From: Mycolicibacterium mengxianglii
GTDB lineage: Bacteria; Actinomycetota; Actinomycetes; Mycobacteriales; Mycobacteriaceae
Direction: 5' to 3'
NCBI RefSeq assembly: GCF_015710575.1
Contig: NZ_CP065373.1
Span: 2,356,001-2,420,000 of the forward strand
Length of the DNA stretch: 64,000 bases
The position numbers and the translations under genes are program-made. Under the pieces are notes generated by a model. It worked only from the letters and a program-made list of their open reading frames with translations, was not told where the DNA came from and did not search any database. Shown piece by piece: positions 51,372 through 63,322 of this stretch. Positions within the stretch are counted from its first letter, which is position 1; the number at the start of each line of letters is the position of its first letter.

Positions 51372-52910
51372 TCAGATGGCCATGTGACAGATCTGCGCGG
51401 CTTCGGCAGCCGATTCGGACAACGGACGCCCGGTGTTGACGACGTGCGCACCCTGCCACGGCCCGGTGGTGATCTCCGAAGCGATCTGTGCCGTGGCATC
51501 CGAGACCGCCGACCGCCGCCTGACGATTCTCTCTTGTGCCTCGGAAAGCTCGGCAAGGCAGACGAGTTCGACCAGTACGGCGGATTTCTGCTGTGCGAGC
51601 GCAGCGGCTTTTCGCCGCTGCCGCAGATCGCGCCAGGTACCGTCGAGGATCACCGATATCCCGTTGTCGAGGCTGCGGCCGGCCCGTTCGAGCGCGGCCT
51701 CGTACACCTGATCGACGTTGCCGGGGGCGTACAAGCCGGCGTTCACAACGCCGGCCTCGCCGGTGATGGCACCGGCTTGTTGGAGTTCGCGCCGTACGAC
51801 GTCGGTGGACACAACGCCTGCGTCCAGAGCTTCAGCCAAGGCAGTGGCCAAGGTTGTCTTCCCGGTCCCCGGGCCGCCACCGACGAGAACCACCCGTACG
51901 GTGGCCGCCCGCAGATGGCTCAACGCGATATCGAGATGTCGTCCGGCGTCGATATCGGCTTCGTGGTGTCCCTGGGTGAACCTGATGCAGTCGACTTTTG
52001 CCCGTACGACTGCACGGTAAGCGATGTAAGAATCCGCCAACGATCGGGGCGCTTCACTGTCCTGGGCCGCGGCCCGGTAGTGCCCCAGGAAGAAGTCGGC
52101 GAGGTCTGGTCGGCCCTGGAATTCGAGATCCATCGCGAGAAAGGCTGCGTCGTCGATGGTGTCGACGTAGCGCAACTGCTCATCGAATTCCAGACAGTCC
52201 AAGGGCACCGGGCCTTCGGGCGTGCAGAAGATGTCGTCGGTCAACAGGTCGCCGTGGCCATCGACGATGTGTCGTTCAGTGATGCGGGTAGCGAACAGTG
52301 TGGTCCGGCCGGCGAGAAAGCGCATCGCCAGCCGCCTGACTTCGGCTACTGCGTCGGCGGCCACGACCTCGCCGGCATGACGATCCAATTCGGTGAGGTT
52401 TTCCTGCCAGCGTTCAGTGATCGCCGCCGGCGTCCCGCACTCGTCGATGCTGGGGGAGCGGGCGGCTCGGGCGTGAAAGGTAGCCAGGAGGCCGGCCAGC
52501 GTTGCCAGGTGTTGTTCGGTCGGTTCGCCGCGCTCGATCATCGACCGCAAGCGGTACTGATCCGGATAACGTCTCATCACGACAACCGGTTCTGGGGGTT
52601 GCCGGCCGCCCGGGTCAGCAAAGTGACCGACACCGAGATAGCTCTGTGGGGCAAGTCGGCTGTTGAGCGCGACTTCGTGGGCGCAGACGCCCTCACGTGC
52701 CTCGACAGTGGTGAAGTCGAGAAAGTCCGTCCGCACCGGCTTCTTGATCTTGAATGCCCGGTCACCGATCAGAATGACAATGCCCGTGTGGGTTTCGTGA
52801 ATCTCAGCGGCAGCGCTCGACGTTGCGGTGTCCCGAGCAGTGACATTCACAACCGGGCCTTCGGTCATACCCGAATTGTTGTCCTGCGCCGGCTGCCTCG
52901 CAGCGGTCAT
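51372..52910 (-). CDS. Rv2004c-like two-domain kinase (APH-like plus P-loop)
   Basis: 512 residues. N-terminal aminoglycoside-phosphotransferase-like kinase region (KKPVRTDFLDF, RHIVDGHGDLLTDDIF with the HGDL catalytic loop, LDCLEF) and C-terminal P-loop nucleotide-kinase domain (VLVGGGPGTGKTTLATALAE, STDVVRRELQQ). M. tuberculosis Rv2004c is DosR-induced. The ATG at 52910 follows a G-rich ribosome site; starts at 52928 and 52868 are possible. Substrate unknown. Confidence 0.85.
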   Translation of the reverse strand: MTAARQPAQDNNSGMTEGPVVNVTARDTATSSAAAEIHETHTGIVILIGDRAFKIKKPVRTDFLDFTTVEAREGVCAHEVALNSRLAPQSYLGVGHFADPGGRQPPEPVVVMRRYPDQYRLRSMIERGEPTEQHLATLAGLLATFHARAARSPSIDECGTPAAITERWQENLTELDRHAGEVVAADAVAEVRRLAMRFLAGRTTLFATRITERHIVDGHGDLLTDDIFCTPEGPVPLDCLEFDEQLRYVDTIDDAAFLAMDLEFQGRPDLADFFLGHYRAAAQDSEAPRSLADSYIAYRAVVRAKVDCIRFTQGHHEADIDAGRHLDIALSHLRAATVRVVLVGGGPGTGKTTLATALAEALDAGVVSTDVVRRELQQAGAITGEAGVVNAGLYAPGNVDQVYEAALERAGRSLDNGISVILDGTWRDLRQRRKAAALAQQKSAVLVELVCLAELSEAQERIVRRRSAVSDATAQIASEITTGPWQGAHVVNTGRPLSESAAEAAQICHMAI

Positions 52911-52921
52911 CTGGCCCCCCT

Positions 52922-52941
52922 GTCCCATCGAAAGTCATCTC
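52922..52941 (-). promoter_or_regulatory. Possible second DosR half-site upstream of the Rv2004c-like gene
   Basis: Minus strand contains TGACTTTCGATGGGAC, carrying the GACTTTCG half of the box only. It is adjacent to the stronger site at 52945-52964, as tandem boxes often are, but overlaps the 52928 alternative start. Confidence 0.35.
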
Positions 52942-52944
52942 GGC

Positions 52945-52964
52945 ACCGGGCCGAAGGTCATCGA
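52945..52964 (-). promoter_or_regulatory. DosR-box candidate upstream of the Rv2004c-like gene
   Basis: Minus strand reads TCGATGACCTTCGGCCCGGT, 13 of 20 positions matching the DosR consensus with core GACCTTCGGCCC. It is 35-54 bases before ATG 52910. Confidence 0.65.
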
Positions 52965-53225
52965 TGCCGCAGGAAAGGACCAAGGACCCTTGCCCGCAGG
53001 TACCCAAGGGCGGCAACCTGAAACGCAGCGGACCTACGGTCGACACCGGTAAGCCGTTTCGCGGCACACACACCAGGCCGAACAACTAGCCTGGTGGAGG
53101 AGCCGTTACCCGGACCCTGATGTGGCCGAGGCCCCGGCCCGCGACGGCTTGCCAGTTCGATTGCGCGGCATGCTGATTCAGCTTGGTGGCGTTGGTCAGG
53201 AACCGAATTGGTGAAAGGCGCGACC

Positions 53226-53876
53226 ATGGTCACGGTTTTTCTGGTTGATGACCACGAGGTGGTCCGACGTGGATTGATCGACTTGCTGAGCGCCGAGCCG
53301 GACCTGCAGGTCATCGGTGAAGCCGGCACGGTGGCCGAGGCTCTCGGCCGGATTCCCGCTCTGCAGCCGGATGTGGCCGTGCTGGATGTGCGACTGCCGG
53401 ACGGCAACGGCATCGAGTTGTGCCGCGACCTGCTGTCACGTCTGCCGGATCTGCGCTGCCTGATGTTGACGTCGTTCACCTCGGACGAGGCGATGCTCGA
53501 CGCGATTCTCGCCGGCGCCAGCGGGTACGTCGTCAAAGACATCAAAGGAATGGAGCTCGCGAAGGCGATCAAAGAGGTCGGTGCCGGTCGGTCGTTGCTG
53601 GACAACCGGGCGGCGGCGGCTCTGATGGCCAAATTGCGGGGTGTTGCCGAGCACACTGACCCGTTGTCGGGGCTCAGCGATCAAGAACGGGTACTGCTGG
53701 ACCTCCTGGGGGAGGGCCTGACCAACAAGCAGATCGCCGCCAGGATGTTCCTCGCCGAGAAGACCGTCAAAAACTACGTTTCGCGGCTTCTCGCGAAACT
53801 CGGGATGGAACGCCGAACCCAGGCGGCGGTGTTCGTGTCCAAGCTGCATCGCAGTGCCGACCGCGACGAAAGTTGA
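53226..53876 (+). CDS. devR: Dormancy response regulator DevR/DosR
   Basis: 216 residues from ATG 53226 ([16 protein letters not shown]), with AAAGG upstream; the GTG at 53208 adds six residues absent from homologues. Receiver domain with phospho-acceptor D54 ([11 protein letters not shown]) and LuxR-type HTH ([25 protein letters not shown]). Nearly identical motifs to M. tuberculosis DosR. It binds DosR boxes during hypoxia, NO or CO. devS follows 49 bases on. Confidence 0.96.
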   Translation: MVTVFLVDDHEVVRRGLIDLLSAEPDLQVIGEAGTVAEALGRIPALQPDVAVLDVRLPDGNGIELCRDLLSRLPDLRCLMLTSFTSDEAMLDAILAGASGYVVKDIKGMELAKAIKEVGAGRSLLDNRAAAALMAKLRGVAEHTDPLSGLSDQERVLLDLLGEGLTNKQIAARMFLAEKTVKNYVSRLLAKLGMERRTQAAVFVSKLHRSADRDES

Positions 53877-53913
53877 CTCCGCAAGTTTTCAGCCTGCCGG
53901 TTCGCTGCAGTGA

Positions 53914-56565
<2,652 letters not shown>

Positions 56566-56671
56566 CGCGCCCTCTTCCCGGCTTTGGCCCCGGCGCTGTT
56601 CTCCTCCGCGGCCACCTTTTCCATGATCGGGTGCGGTGGGCTGCCTGCGAAGGGTCCGATGCCCTCCCCGA

Positions 56672-56691
56672 GGCGGGTCTTTGGTCAGTGG
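56672..56691 (+). promoter_or_regulatory. DosR-box candidate in the USP/nitroreductase divergent promoter
   Basis: GGCGGGTCTTTGGTCAGTGG has the GGG-CTTT-GTC core, 11 of 20 positions. It lies 107 bases from the USP start and 155 from the nitroreductase start. Confidence 0.45.
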
Positions 56692-56757
56692 CAGCGGTGC
56701 CCGGCCATCGGCAAGAGGTACCGCCGATCTTCCTTCCAGGCGCGGTGGTCCCATGAA

Positions 56758-56777
56758 CCAGGGACTTGCGCCTCTGG
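56758..56777 (+). promoter_or_regulatory. DosR-box candidate upstream of the nitroreductase
   Basis: CCAGGGACTTGCGCCTCTGG contains the intact GGGACTT half-site; about 10 of 20 positions match. It is 69 bases before the 56846 start. Confidence 0.5.
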
Positions 56778-56845
56778 TGCGGCTGCGTCGCTGCCGCGCA
56801 AGCTGAGAGCATGTTCGACCGTGTAGTCCGGTTTGGCCAGAAGTC

Positions 56846-57718
56846 ATGACCGTGAGTGGTCTTGGCGAGGGCACCGCCCGTGCCGCACTGGAGTTGGCCA
56901 ACCAGGCGCCCTCGGTGCACAACCCCCCGCCGTGGCGGTGGCGGGTAGCGCCACGTGGGGTCCAGCTGTATGCCGAAGCTGGGCTGCACTCGGTGCACAC
57001 CGACCCGGACGACCGTGATCTTCTGGTCAGTTGTGGTGTCGCACTGCATCATTGCGTGATCGCGTTCGCGGCCCACGGATGGCGTGCGGTGGTGCACCGG
57101 CTGCCTGATCCGCAGGAGCCACACCATCTGGCTGACGTGGAGTTGCACCGCGCGGCGCCGTCGGCTGCCGAGGCGGCTCTTGCGGGGGCTATTCAGCGGC
57201 GCCGCACTGTTCGGCCGGCCTCAGCGGAGCGGGCGGTGGGACTGGATGACATCGCTTTGATGGGGGCACGTGCGGCACGATTCGGGGTGACGTTGCGGCG
57301 GCTCGAGCCCACCCCGGAGCTCCGGACGCTGCTGCCGCAGGCTGTCTGGACGTATGCCACCGCCCCGCCGCATGTGACGAGGACAAGAGGCGGGCGCCAT
57401 AGTTCGGTGCTGGACGTGCCGGCGGGGAACGCTCCGCAGCGGTATCCCACCCCGATGTACTCACGCGTGGCGACAATCGCTGACAACGGAGTGCTGATGG
57501 CGCTGGGCACGGTCAATGATGATGCGGTGGCCCGGCTCCGTGCAGGGGAGGCGGCGAGCGCGGTGCTGCTTACTGCGACGGTGCGGGGCTTGGCGAACGG
57601 TCTGATCGCTGAGCCGCTGGAACGCGTCCGTACCCGAAATAGGCTGCGGGAGTTGGCTTTCGATGACGGGGAATTCCCTCAGATGCTTGTTCGGGTGGGC
57701 TGGGATTTCGACGGGTAG
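56846..57718 (+). CDS. Nitroreductase-family protein, Acg-like
   Basis: 290 residues of the Acg/Rv3127/Rv3131 group (APSVHNPPPWRWRV, RRRTVRPASAE). The M. tuberculosis members are DosR-induced and bind FMN poorly or not at all, possibly sequestering it. ATG 56846. Divergent from a USP gene with two DosR-box candidates between. Confidence 0.85.
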   Translation: MTVSGLGEGTARAALELANQAPSVHNPPPWRWRVAPRGVQLYAEAGLHSVHTDPDDRDLLVSCGVALHHCVIAFAAHGWRAVVHRLPDPQEPHHLADVELHRAAPSAAEAALAGAIQRRRTVRPASAERAVGLDDIALMGARAARFGVTLRRLEPTPELRTLLPQAVWTYATAPPHVTRTRGGRHSSVLDVPAGNAPQRYPTPMYSRVATIADNGVLMALGTVNDDAVARLRAGEAASAVLLTATVRGLANGLIAEPLERVRTRNRLRELAFDDGEFPQMLVRVGWDFDG

Positions 57719-57730
57719 AGCCTGCCCGCA

Positions 57731-58147
57731 CTACTGTGCGGACTCTTCGGTCACCAGGGAGTCGATTGCCGCCCTCAGCTTGGCCGCGGCTTCGTCGGCG
57801 ACCTCACGGACGCCCGGCTGATCGGAGAGTTGAACCATCACGTGCGGGTCCATCGCGTCGACGATCACCGCGTCGCTCCCGGCGGTGGTGTCGGCGCGGA
57901 CAGCGACGTTGCAGGGCAGTAACACGCCGATCTGGCGGTCTGCGTTGACCGCGCGGTGCGCCAACGGTGGGTTGCAGGCCCCGAGAATCAGGTAGTCCTC
58001 GATGTCCTCGCCCAGCTTGGCGTTCATGGTGGCCTTCAGATCGATCTCCGTCAGCACGCCGAAGCCTTGATCCGCCAGTGCCTTACGAGTTCGCGTAACC
58101 GCGTCGTCGAACGTGGTGTGCAATGTCGCCGATAGTGCGTAACTCAT
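57731..58147 (-). CDS. DUF302 family protein
   Basis: 138 residues matching the DUF302 pattern: FDDAVTRTRKALADQGFGVLTEIDL, NPPLAHRAVNADRQIGVLLPCNVAV and a DPHVMVQL strand. Found with hypoxia and sulfur genes, role unproven. Convergent with the nitroreductase, 12 bases apart. Confidence 0.85.
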   Translation of the reverse strand: MSYALSATLHTTFDDAVTRTRKALADQGFGVLTEIDLKATMNAKLGEDIEDYLILGACNPPLAHRAVNADRQIGVLLPCNVAVRADTTAGSDAVIVDAMDPHVMVQLSDQPGVREVADEAAAKLRAAIDSLVTEESAQ

Positions 58148-58288
58148 GGTTCCCGCCCGTGGATTCGTGGTTGTGTGCCTGGTCTAGCCGGCGCCACGAA
58201 CGGCGTCTCCAACTCAGCTTCCGTCAGCGGCTGCGAGCTGTCTCGGGTTTCGCATGTGAGCGCCCCGATAGATCGTGAATCGGGGGGC

Positions 58289-58591
58289 CTACTCGCACCC
58301 GGTGCCGTTGCCGTCCCTGTCGAGGTCGTAGATGTCCTGTCCAACGACGGTTACCGGGCCGGAAACATAGGCCGGCCCGTTGCCGCTTCCGCCGGCGCAG
58401 TCGACGTCACTGGCGATCGGAACGCACGCACCGGAGTAATTGGGGTCGCAGGACGACGCCGGTTCTTGCGCAATCGGGACCCCGTATGCTGCCGGAACAG
58501 GTGCTGTCGCAACGGCGGAGAGCCCGACGCCCAACGCAATAGTCAGCAACGTTAATTTTCCCACGGTGACAGATGCTAACGCACCCGGCAC
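58289..58591 (-). CDS. Small secreted excalibur-domain protein
   Basis: 100 residues: signal peptide (LLTIALGVGLSAVATAPVPA) and a C-terminal excalibur motif YDLDRDGNGTGCE with DxDxDG-type calcium ligands. The protein is exported and may bind Ca2+. Ends one base inside neighbours' gaps; the 66-codon ORF at 58144-58344 overlaps it and is not favoured. Confidence 0.75.
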   Translation of the reverse strand: MPGALASVTVGKLTLLTIALGVGLSAVATAPVPAAYGVPIAQEPASSCDPNYSGACVPIASDVDCAGGSGNGPAYVSGPVTVVGQDIYDLDRDGNGTGCE

Positions 58592-58594
58592 GTG

Positions 58595-58909
58595 TCAGCC
58601 GGCGATCTTGAGCCCCACCACGCCCGCGACGATCATTATCAGGAAAACCGCCTTCAGTATCGACACCGACTCCTCGCCGGTGGCCATCGCGTAGACCACG
58701 GTCAGCACTGCGCCGATGCCCACCCACACCGCATAAGTGGTGCCGACCGGCAGCTCCCGCATGGCGTACGCCATTCCTGCCATGCTGGCGATCAGGGTGA
58801 CGACGAAGACCACAGCCGGTACCGGCCTGCTGAAGCCTTCCGACTTGCCCAGTGCTGTGGCCCAAACAGCCTCCAGCACACCGGAAATAACGAGAATCAA
58901 CCACGACAT
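58595..58909 (-). CDS. SMR family transporter, SugE/Gdx-like
   Basis: 104 residues, four membrane helices, catalytic Glu in VLEAVWATALGKSEG, typical of SMR. With a guanidine-III riboswitch directly upstream it is most likely a guanidinium exporter (Gdx) rather than a quaternary-ammonium pump. The ATG at 58909 has a GGGAAG ribosome site. Confidence 0.88.
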   Translation of the reverse strand: MSWLILVISGVLEAVWATALGKSEGFSRPVPAVVFVVTLIASMAGMAYAMRELPVGTTYAVWVGIGAVLTVVYAMATGEESVSILKAVFLIMIVAGVVGLKIAG

Positions 58910-58921
58910 GACGATCTTCCC

Positions 58922-58962
58922 GCGCCGTCTTGTCGCACACCGGGTACGGCACCCTCGTCCGG
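58922..58962 (-). ncRNA. Guanidine-III riboswitch (ykkC-III class)
   Basis: Read on the minus strand the element has CCGGACGAGG, then GCCGTACCCGG, then ACAAGACGGCGC, the same order as the T. fusca guanidine-III aptamer from memory (CCGGACGAGG..GCCGUACCCGG..GACAAGACGGCGC). The ribosome site GGGAAG at 58914-58920 begins immediately after the last helix strand, so guanidine binding would control translation of the SugE gene. Confidence 0.88.
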
Positions 58963-59045
58963 AAGCCAGGTTACGGCTCTGTTTCCAAGTTCTCACACGG
59001 ACGTTCTCACCCGACGGGCGGGTAGCAGCGTCAGGGCGCGGGCGC

Positions 59046-59705
59046 TCAGTCGGCCCTGCCGACGTAATCGAGGAAGTAGGTTTCGCCCCCGCGCGGGTAG
59101 CCGCCACCGTCAGTGGCGATGTGTACGTGGTCGAAGTGGTTGGCGGTCTCATTGCCGTAATCCGCGGTCCAACTCGGCGCACCGACGCCGGGGTAGAGGC
59201 CCTGTCGCCAGATGACGTGAAGCACCCCCCACCGTTTGGCGTTCGCCAGCGCCAGCCCGGCGATTTGATTGCCGAGCTCGATACCCTCGTCGGTGTCGTG
59301 ATTGGGGATCATCACGTCGATGGCCAACCCGTTCGGGTGCCATTTCAATGGATCCTGCCGGTACCCGCCGATGGTCGTGATCTCGGGGAACATCACGGCG
59401 ATGGCACGGGCCACCCAGATGCTCTTGATCTGCAGGCCGCCTTCCGGCGCGACGCCCGCGGGCAAGGCGAACTCGAACCTCTGTCCGGCGGCGGGCGCAC
59501 TGGCCGCCAGCAATTCGGCCTCGGGCGCAGGCGGGGTGTCCGGCCTCGCGTTCTGGCCCGCCGGGGGCGCTGCCGCAGGCGCTGTGCAGCACGCCGGGTC
59601 CGAACTCTGGGCGTAGAACATACCGGCAGACACCACGAGCGAGGCCGCCACCGCGACCCAGCGACCTCCGCCGTTGGCGAACCACTGTCTGCCCACGGAC
59701 TGCAC
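59046..59705 (-). CDS. Secreted protein with LAS-metallopeptidase-like C-terminal domain
   Basis: 219 residues: N-terminal signal/anchor (WVAVAASLVVSAGMFYA), a Pro/Ala-rich linker and a C-terminal domain with WHPNGLAIDVMIPNHDTDEG, RWGVLHVIWRQGLY and NHFDHVHIAT. The HPxGxAxDV...HVH pattern is that of the LAS/M15-like ARB_07466 domain. Cell-wall hydrolysis is possible but unproven. Confidence 0.75.
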   Translation of the reverse strand: MQSVGRQWFANGGGRWVAVAASLVVSAGMFYAQSSDPACCTAPAAAPPAGQNARPDTPPAPEAELLAASAPAAGQRFEFALPAGVAPEGGLQIKSIWVARAIAVMFPEITTIGGYRQDPLKWHPNGLAIDVMIPNHDTDEGIELGNQIAGLALANAKRWGVLHVIWRQGLYPGVGAPSWTADYGNETANHFDHVHIATDGGGYPRGGETYFLDYVGRAD

Positions 59706-59813
59706 CCTAATGTCATGGTTGGCGCGTAGCGGGCGTTCTCGGCAATCCCTTACTGGCTATCGGCCGGGTGCGTGGTCTCGCGGCAGACCCGGGGTTCTCG
59801 ACCCCGCGTGCTG

Positions 59814-60584
59814 TCATGCCGGGCGGCGGGTCAGCACGAGCGGCCCGCCCTCTGTGATCGCGATCGTGTGTTCGCTGTGGGCGGTGCGTGATCCGTCGGC
59901 CGATCGGATGGTCCAGCCGTCGGGGTCGTAGACGATCTTGTCGGTTCCCTGGGCGAACCACGGCTCCAGGGCGAGGGTCAGTCCGGGCCGCAGCACCAGG
60001 CCGCGGCCGGCGCGGCCCGCGTTGGGAACGTGTGGGTCCTCATGCATCGTTCGCCCGAGCCCGTGCCCACCGAATTCGGTGTTGACGGGGTAACCGTAGT
60101 CCTTGGCGACCGCGCCGATCGCCGCCGAAATGTCACCGAGCCGTCGGCCGGGCTGGGCGGCGGCGATGCCGGCAGCGAGAGCCTTTTCGGTGGCCTCGAT
60201 GATCCGCTGATCCTCGGGTCGGGGTGTCCCGACGATCAGGCTGCGTGCCGAGTCGGCGACCCACCCGTCGAGGGAGACGGCGATGTCCATGCTCAGCAGA
60301 TCACCATCACGTAAGGCGTAGTCATGCGGGAGGCCGTGCAACACCGCATCGTTGACGGACAGGCAGATGACGTTGCGGAACGGGCCACGGCCGAAGGAGG
60401 GCGAATAGTCCCAGTAACACGACTCGGCGCCACGCTCCTCGATCAGCTGTCGTGCGCGGCGCTCGAGATCGAGCAGGTTCACCCCTACCCGTGCCCGCGA
60501 TTGCAGGTCGTCGAGCAGCTCGGCGATGAAGGCCCCGGTGTTGCGCATCTTGTCGATCTCCGTAGGCGTCTTCAACTCCAACAT
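59814..60584 (-). CDS. map: Type I methionine aminopeptidase
   Basis: 256 residues: metal ligands in DIAVSLDGWVADSARS (two Asp), HGLGRTMHEDPHVPN (His), and two Glu later (ALEPWF, SEHTIAITEGGP). Removes N-terminal Met from nascent chains. A second, non-essential MetAP is common in mycobacteria. Twin palindromes at 60616-60660 sit in its promoter. Confidence 0.9.
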   Translation of the reverse strand: MLELKTPTEIDKMRNTGAFIAELLDDLQSRARVGVNLLDLERRARQLIEERGAESCYWDYSPSFGRGPFRNVICLSVNDAVLHGLPHDYALRDGDLLSMDIAVSLDGWVADSARSLIVGTPRPEDQRIIEATEKALAAGIAAAQPGRRLGDISAAIGAVAKDYGYPVNTEFGGHGLGRTMHEDPHVPNAGRAGRGLVLRPGLTLALEPWFAQGTDKIVYDPDGWTIRSADGSRTAHSEHTIAITEGGPLVLTRRPA

Positions 60585-61020
60585 TTACGTACCTTCATTC
60601 GTCGTGTCACCGATTGGTATAGAAATACCATCCTAGGCCGCCGATCGGTATTTTCATACCGGGGGCCGTGCCCTGTCTTCATGCCCGTCTCGTCGTTGTG
60701 AACTGGACCCGCAGAACACCGGGTAACCGCGGCTCGAATCGTCAATCGGGTTGAAGGCCAGAAGTGCCCGACTCAGTGAGGGCGACGACCTCGGCGCGCG
60801 GCAACAGTGGGACGGCCTGCTCGAGCACGTGTCGCCCGGGCGCTCGCCACATTTGCGCGACGCGCCCTCACCGAGTCAGCGCCCCGATCCGGCCAGGACG
60901 CACAAGCAGGCTCCTCCTGCGACCCCGGCCGTCGGGGCGCTGCGCTACGTTTATAACTGCCCGCCACAAGCGGGAGTTTCGCCGAAATCTGACCAAGACT
61001 GACGCCGGGAGAACAACCAA
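60585..61020. other. Divergent gap between map and icd2
   Basis: Apart from the twin GGTAT boxes it holds a likely icd2 promoter: -10 TATAAC at 60952-60957 followed by a short hairpin CCCGC/GCGGG at 60960-60974. Small frames at 60751-61024 show no conserved features and are rejected as genes. Confidence 0.45.
60616..60660. promoter_or_regulatory. Twin palindromic boxes GGTAT-N4-ATACC
   Basis: GGTATAGAAATACC (60616-60629) and GGTATTTTCATACC (60647-60660), both perfect 5-bp dyads whose centres are 31 bases apart (about three helical turns). Each is preceded by CGAT. They lie 32-76 bases upstream of the map start, where a -10 of the minus strand (TAGGAT or TATACC) is found. A repressor or regulator is likely but its gene is not obvious nearby. 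Confidence 0.65.
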
Positions 61021-63258
<2,238 letters not shown>

Positions 63259-63310
63259 GCCCGTCTCCCGGGGATCGGCGGGTAGGCAACCTCATCGGTG
63301 TTTGCCGGGC

Positions 63311-63316
63311 TACCAT
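63311..63316 (+). promoter_or_regulatory. Candidate -10 for a leaderless GGDEF transcript
   Basis: TACCAT is 6 bases before the GTG pair at 63321/63323, so the transcript would begin at or near the start codon, as in many mycobacterial leaderless genes. No Shine-Dalgarno site is present. Confidence 0.4.
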
Positions 63317-63322
63317 CGCTGT

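Larger units (their letters stand above)
52911..53225. other. Divergent intergenic region between the Rv2004c-like gene and devR
   Basis: Holds the DosR boxes described and a perfect hairpin CACCAGGC (53071-53078) / GCCTGGTG (53089-53096) 130 bases before devR. A further weak box-like GGACCTACGGTCGA lies at about 53030-53043. No gene is supported. Confidence 0.6.

Noticed and set aside
58144..58344. 66-codon ORF overlapping the DUF302 start
   Set aside because: It overlaps the supported excalibur gene on the same strand, is low in complexity and has no family features.
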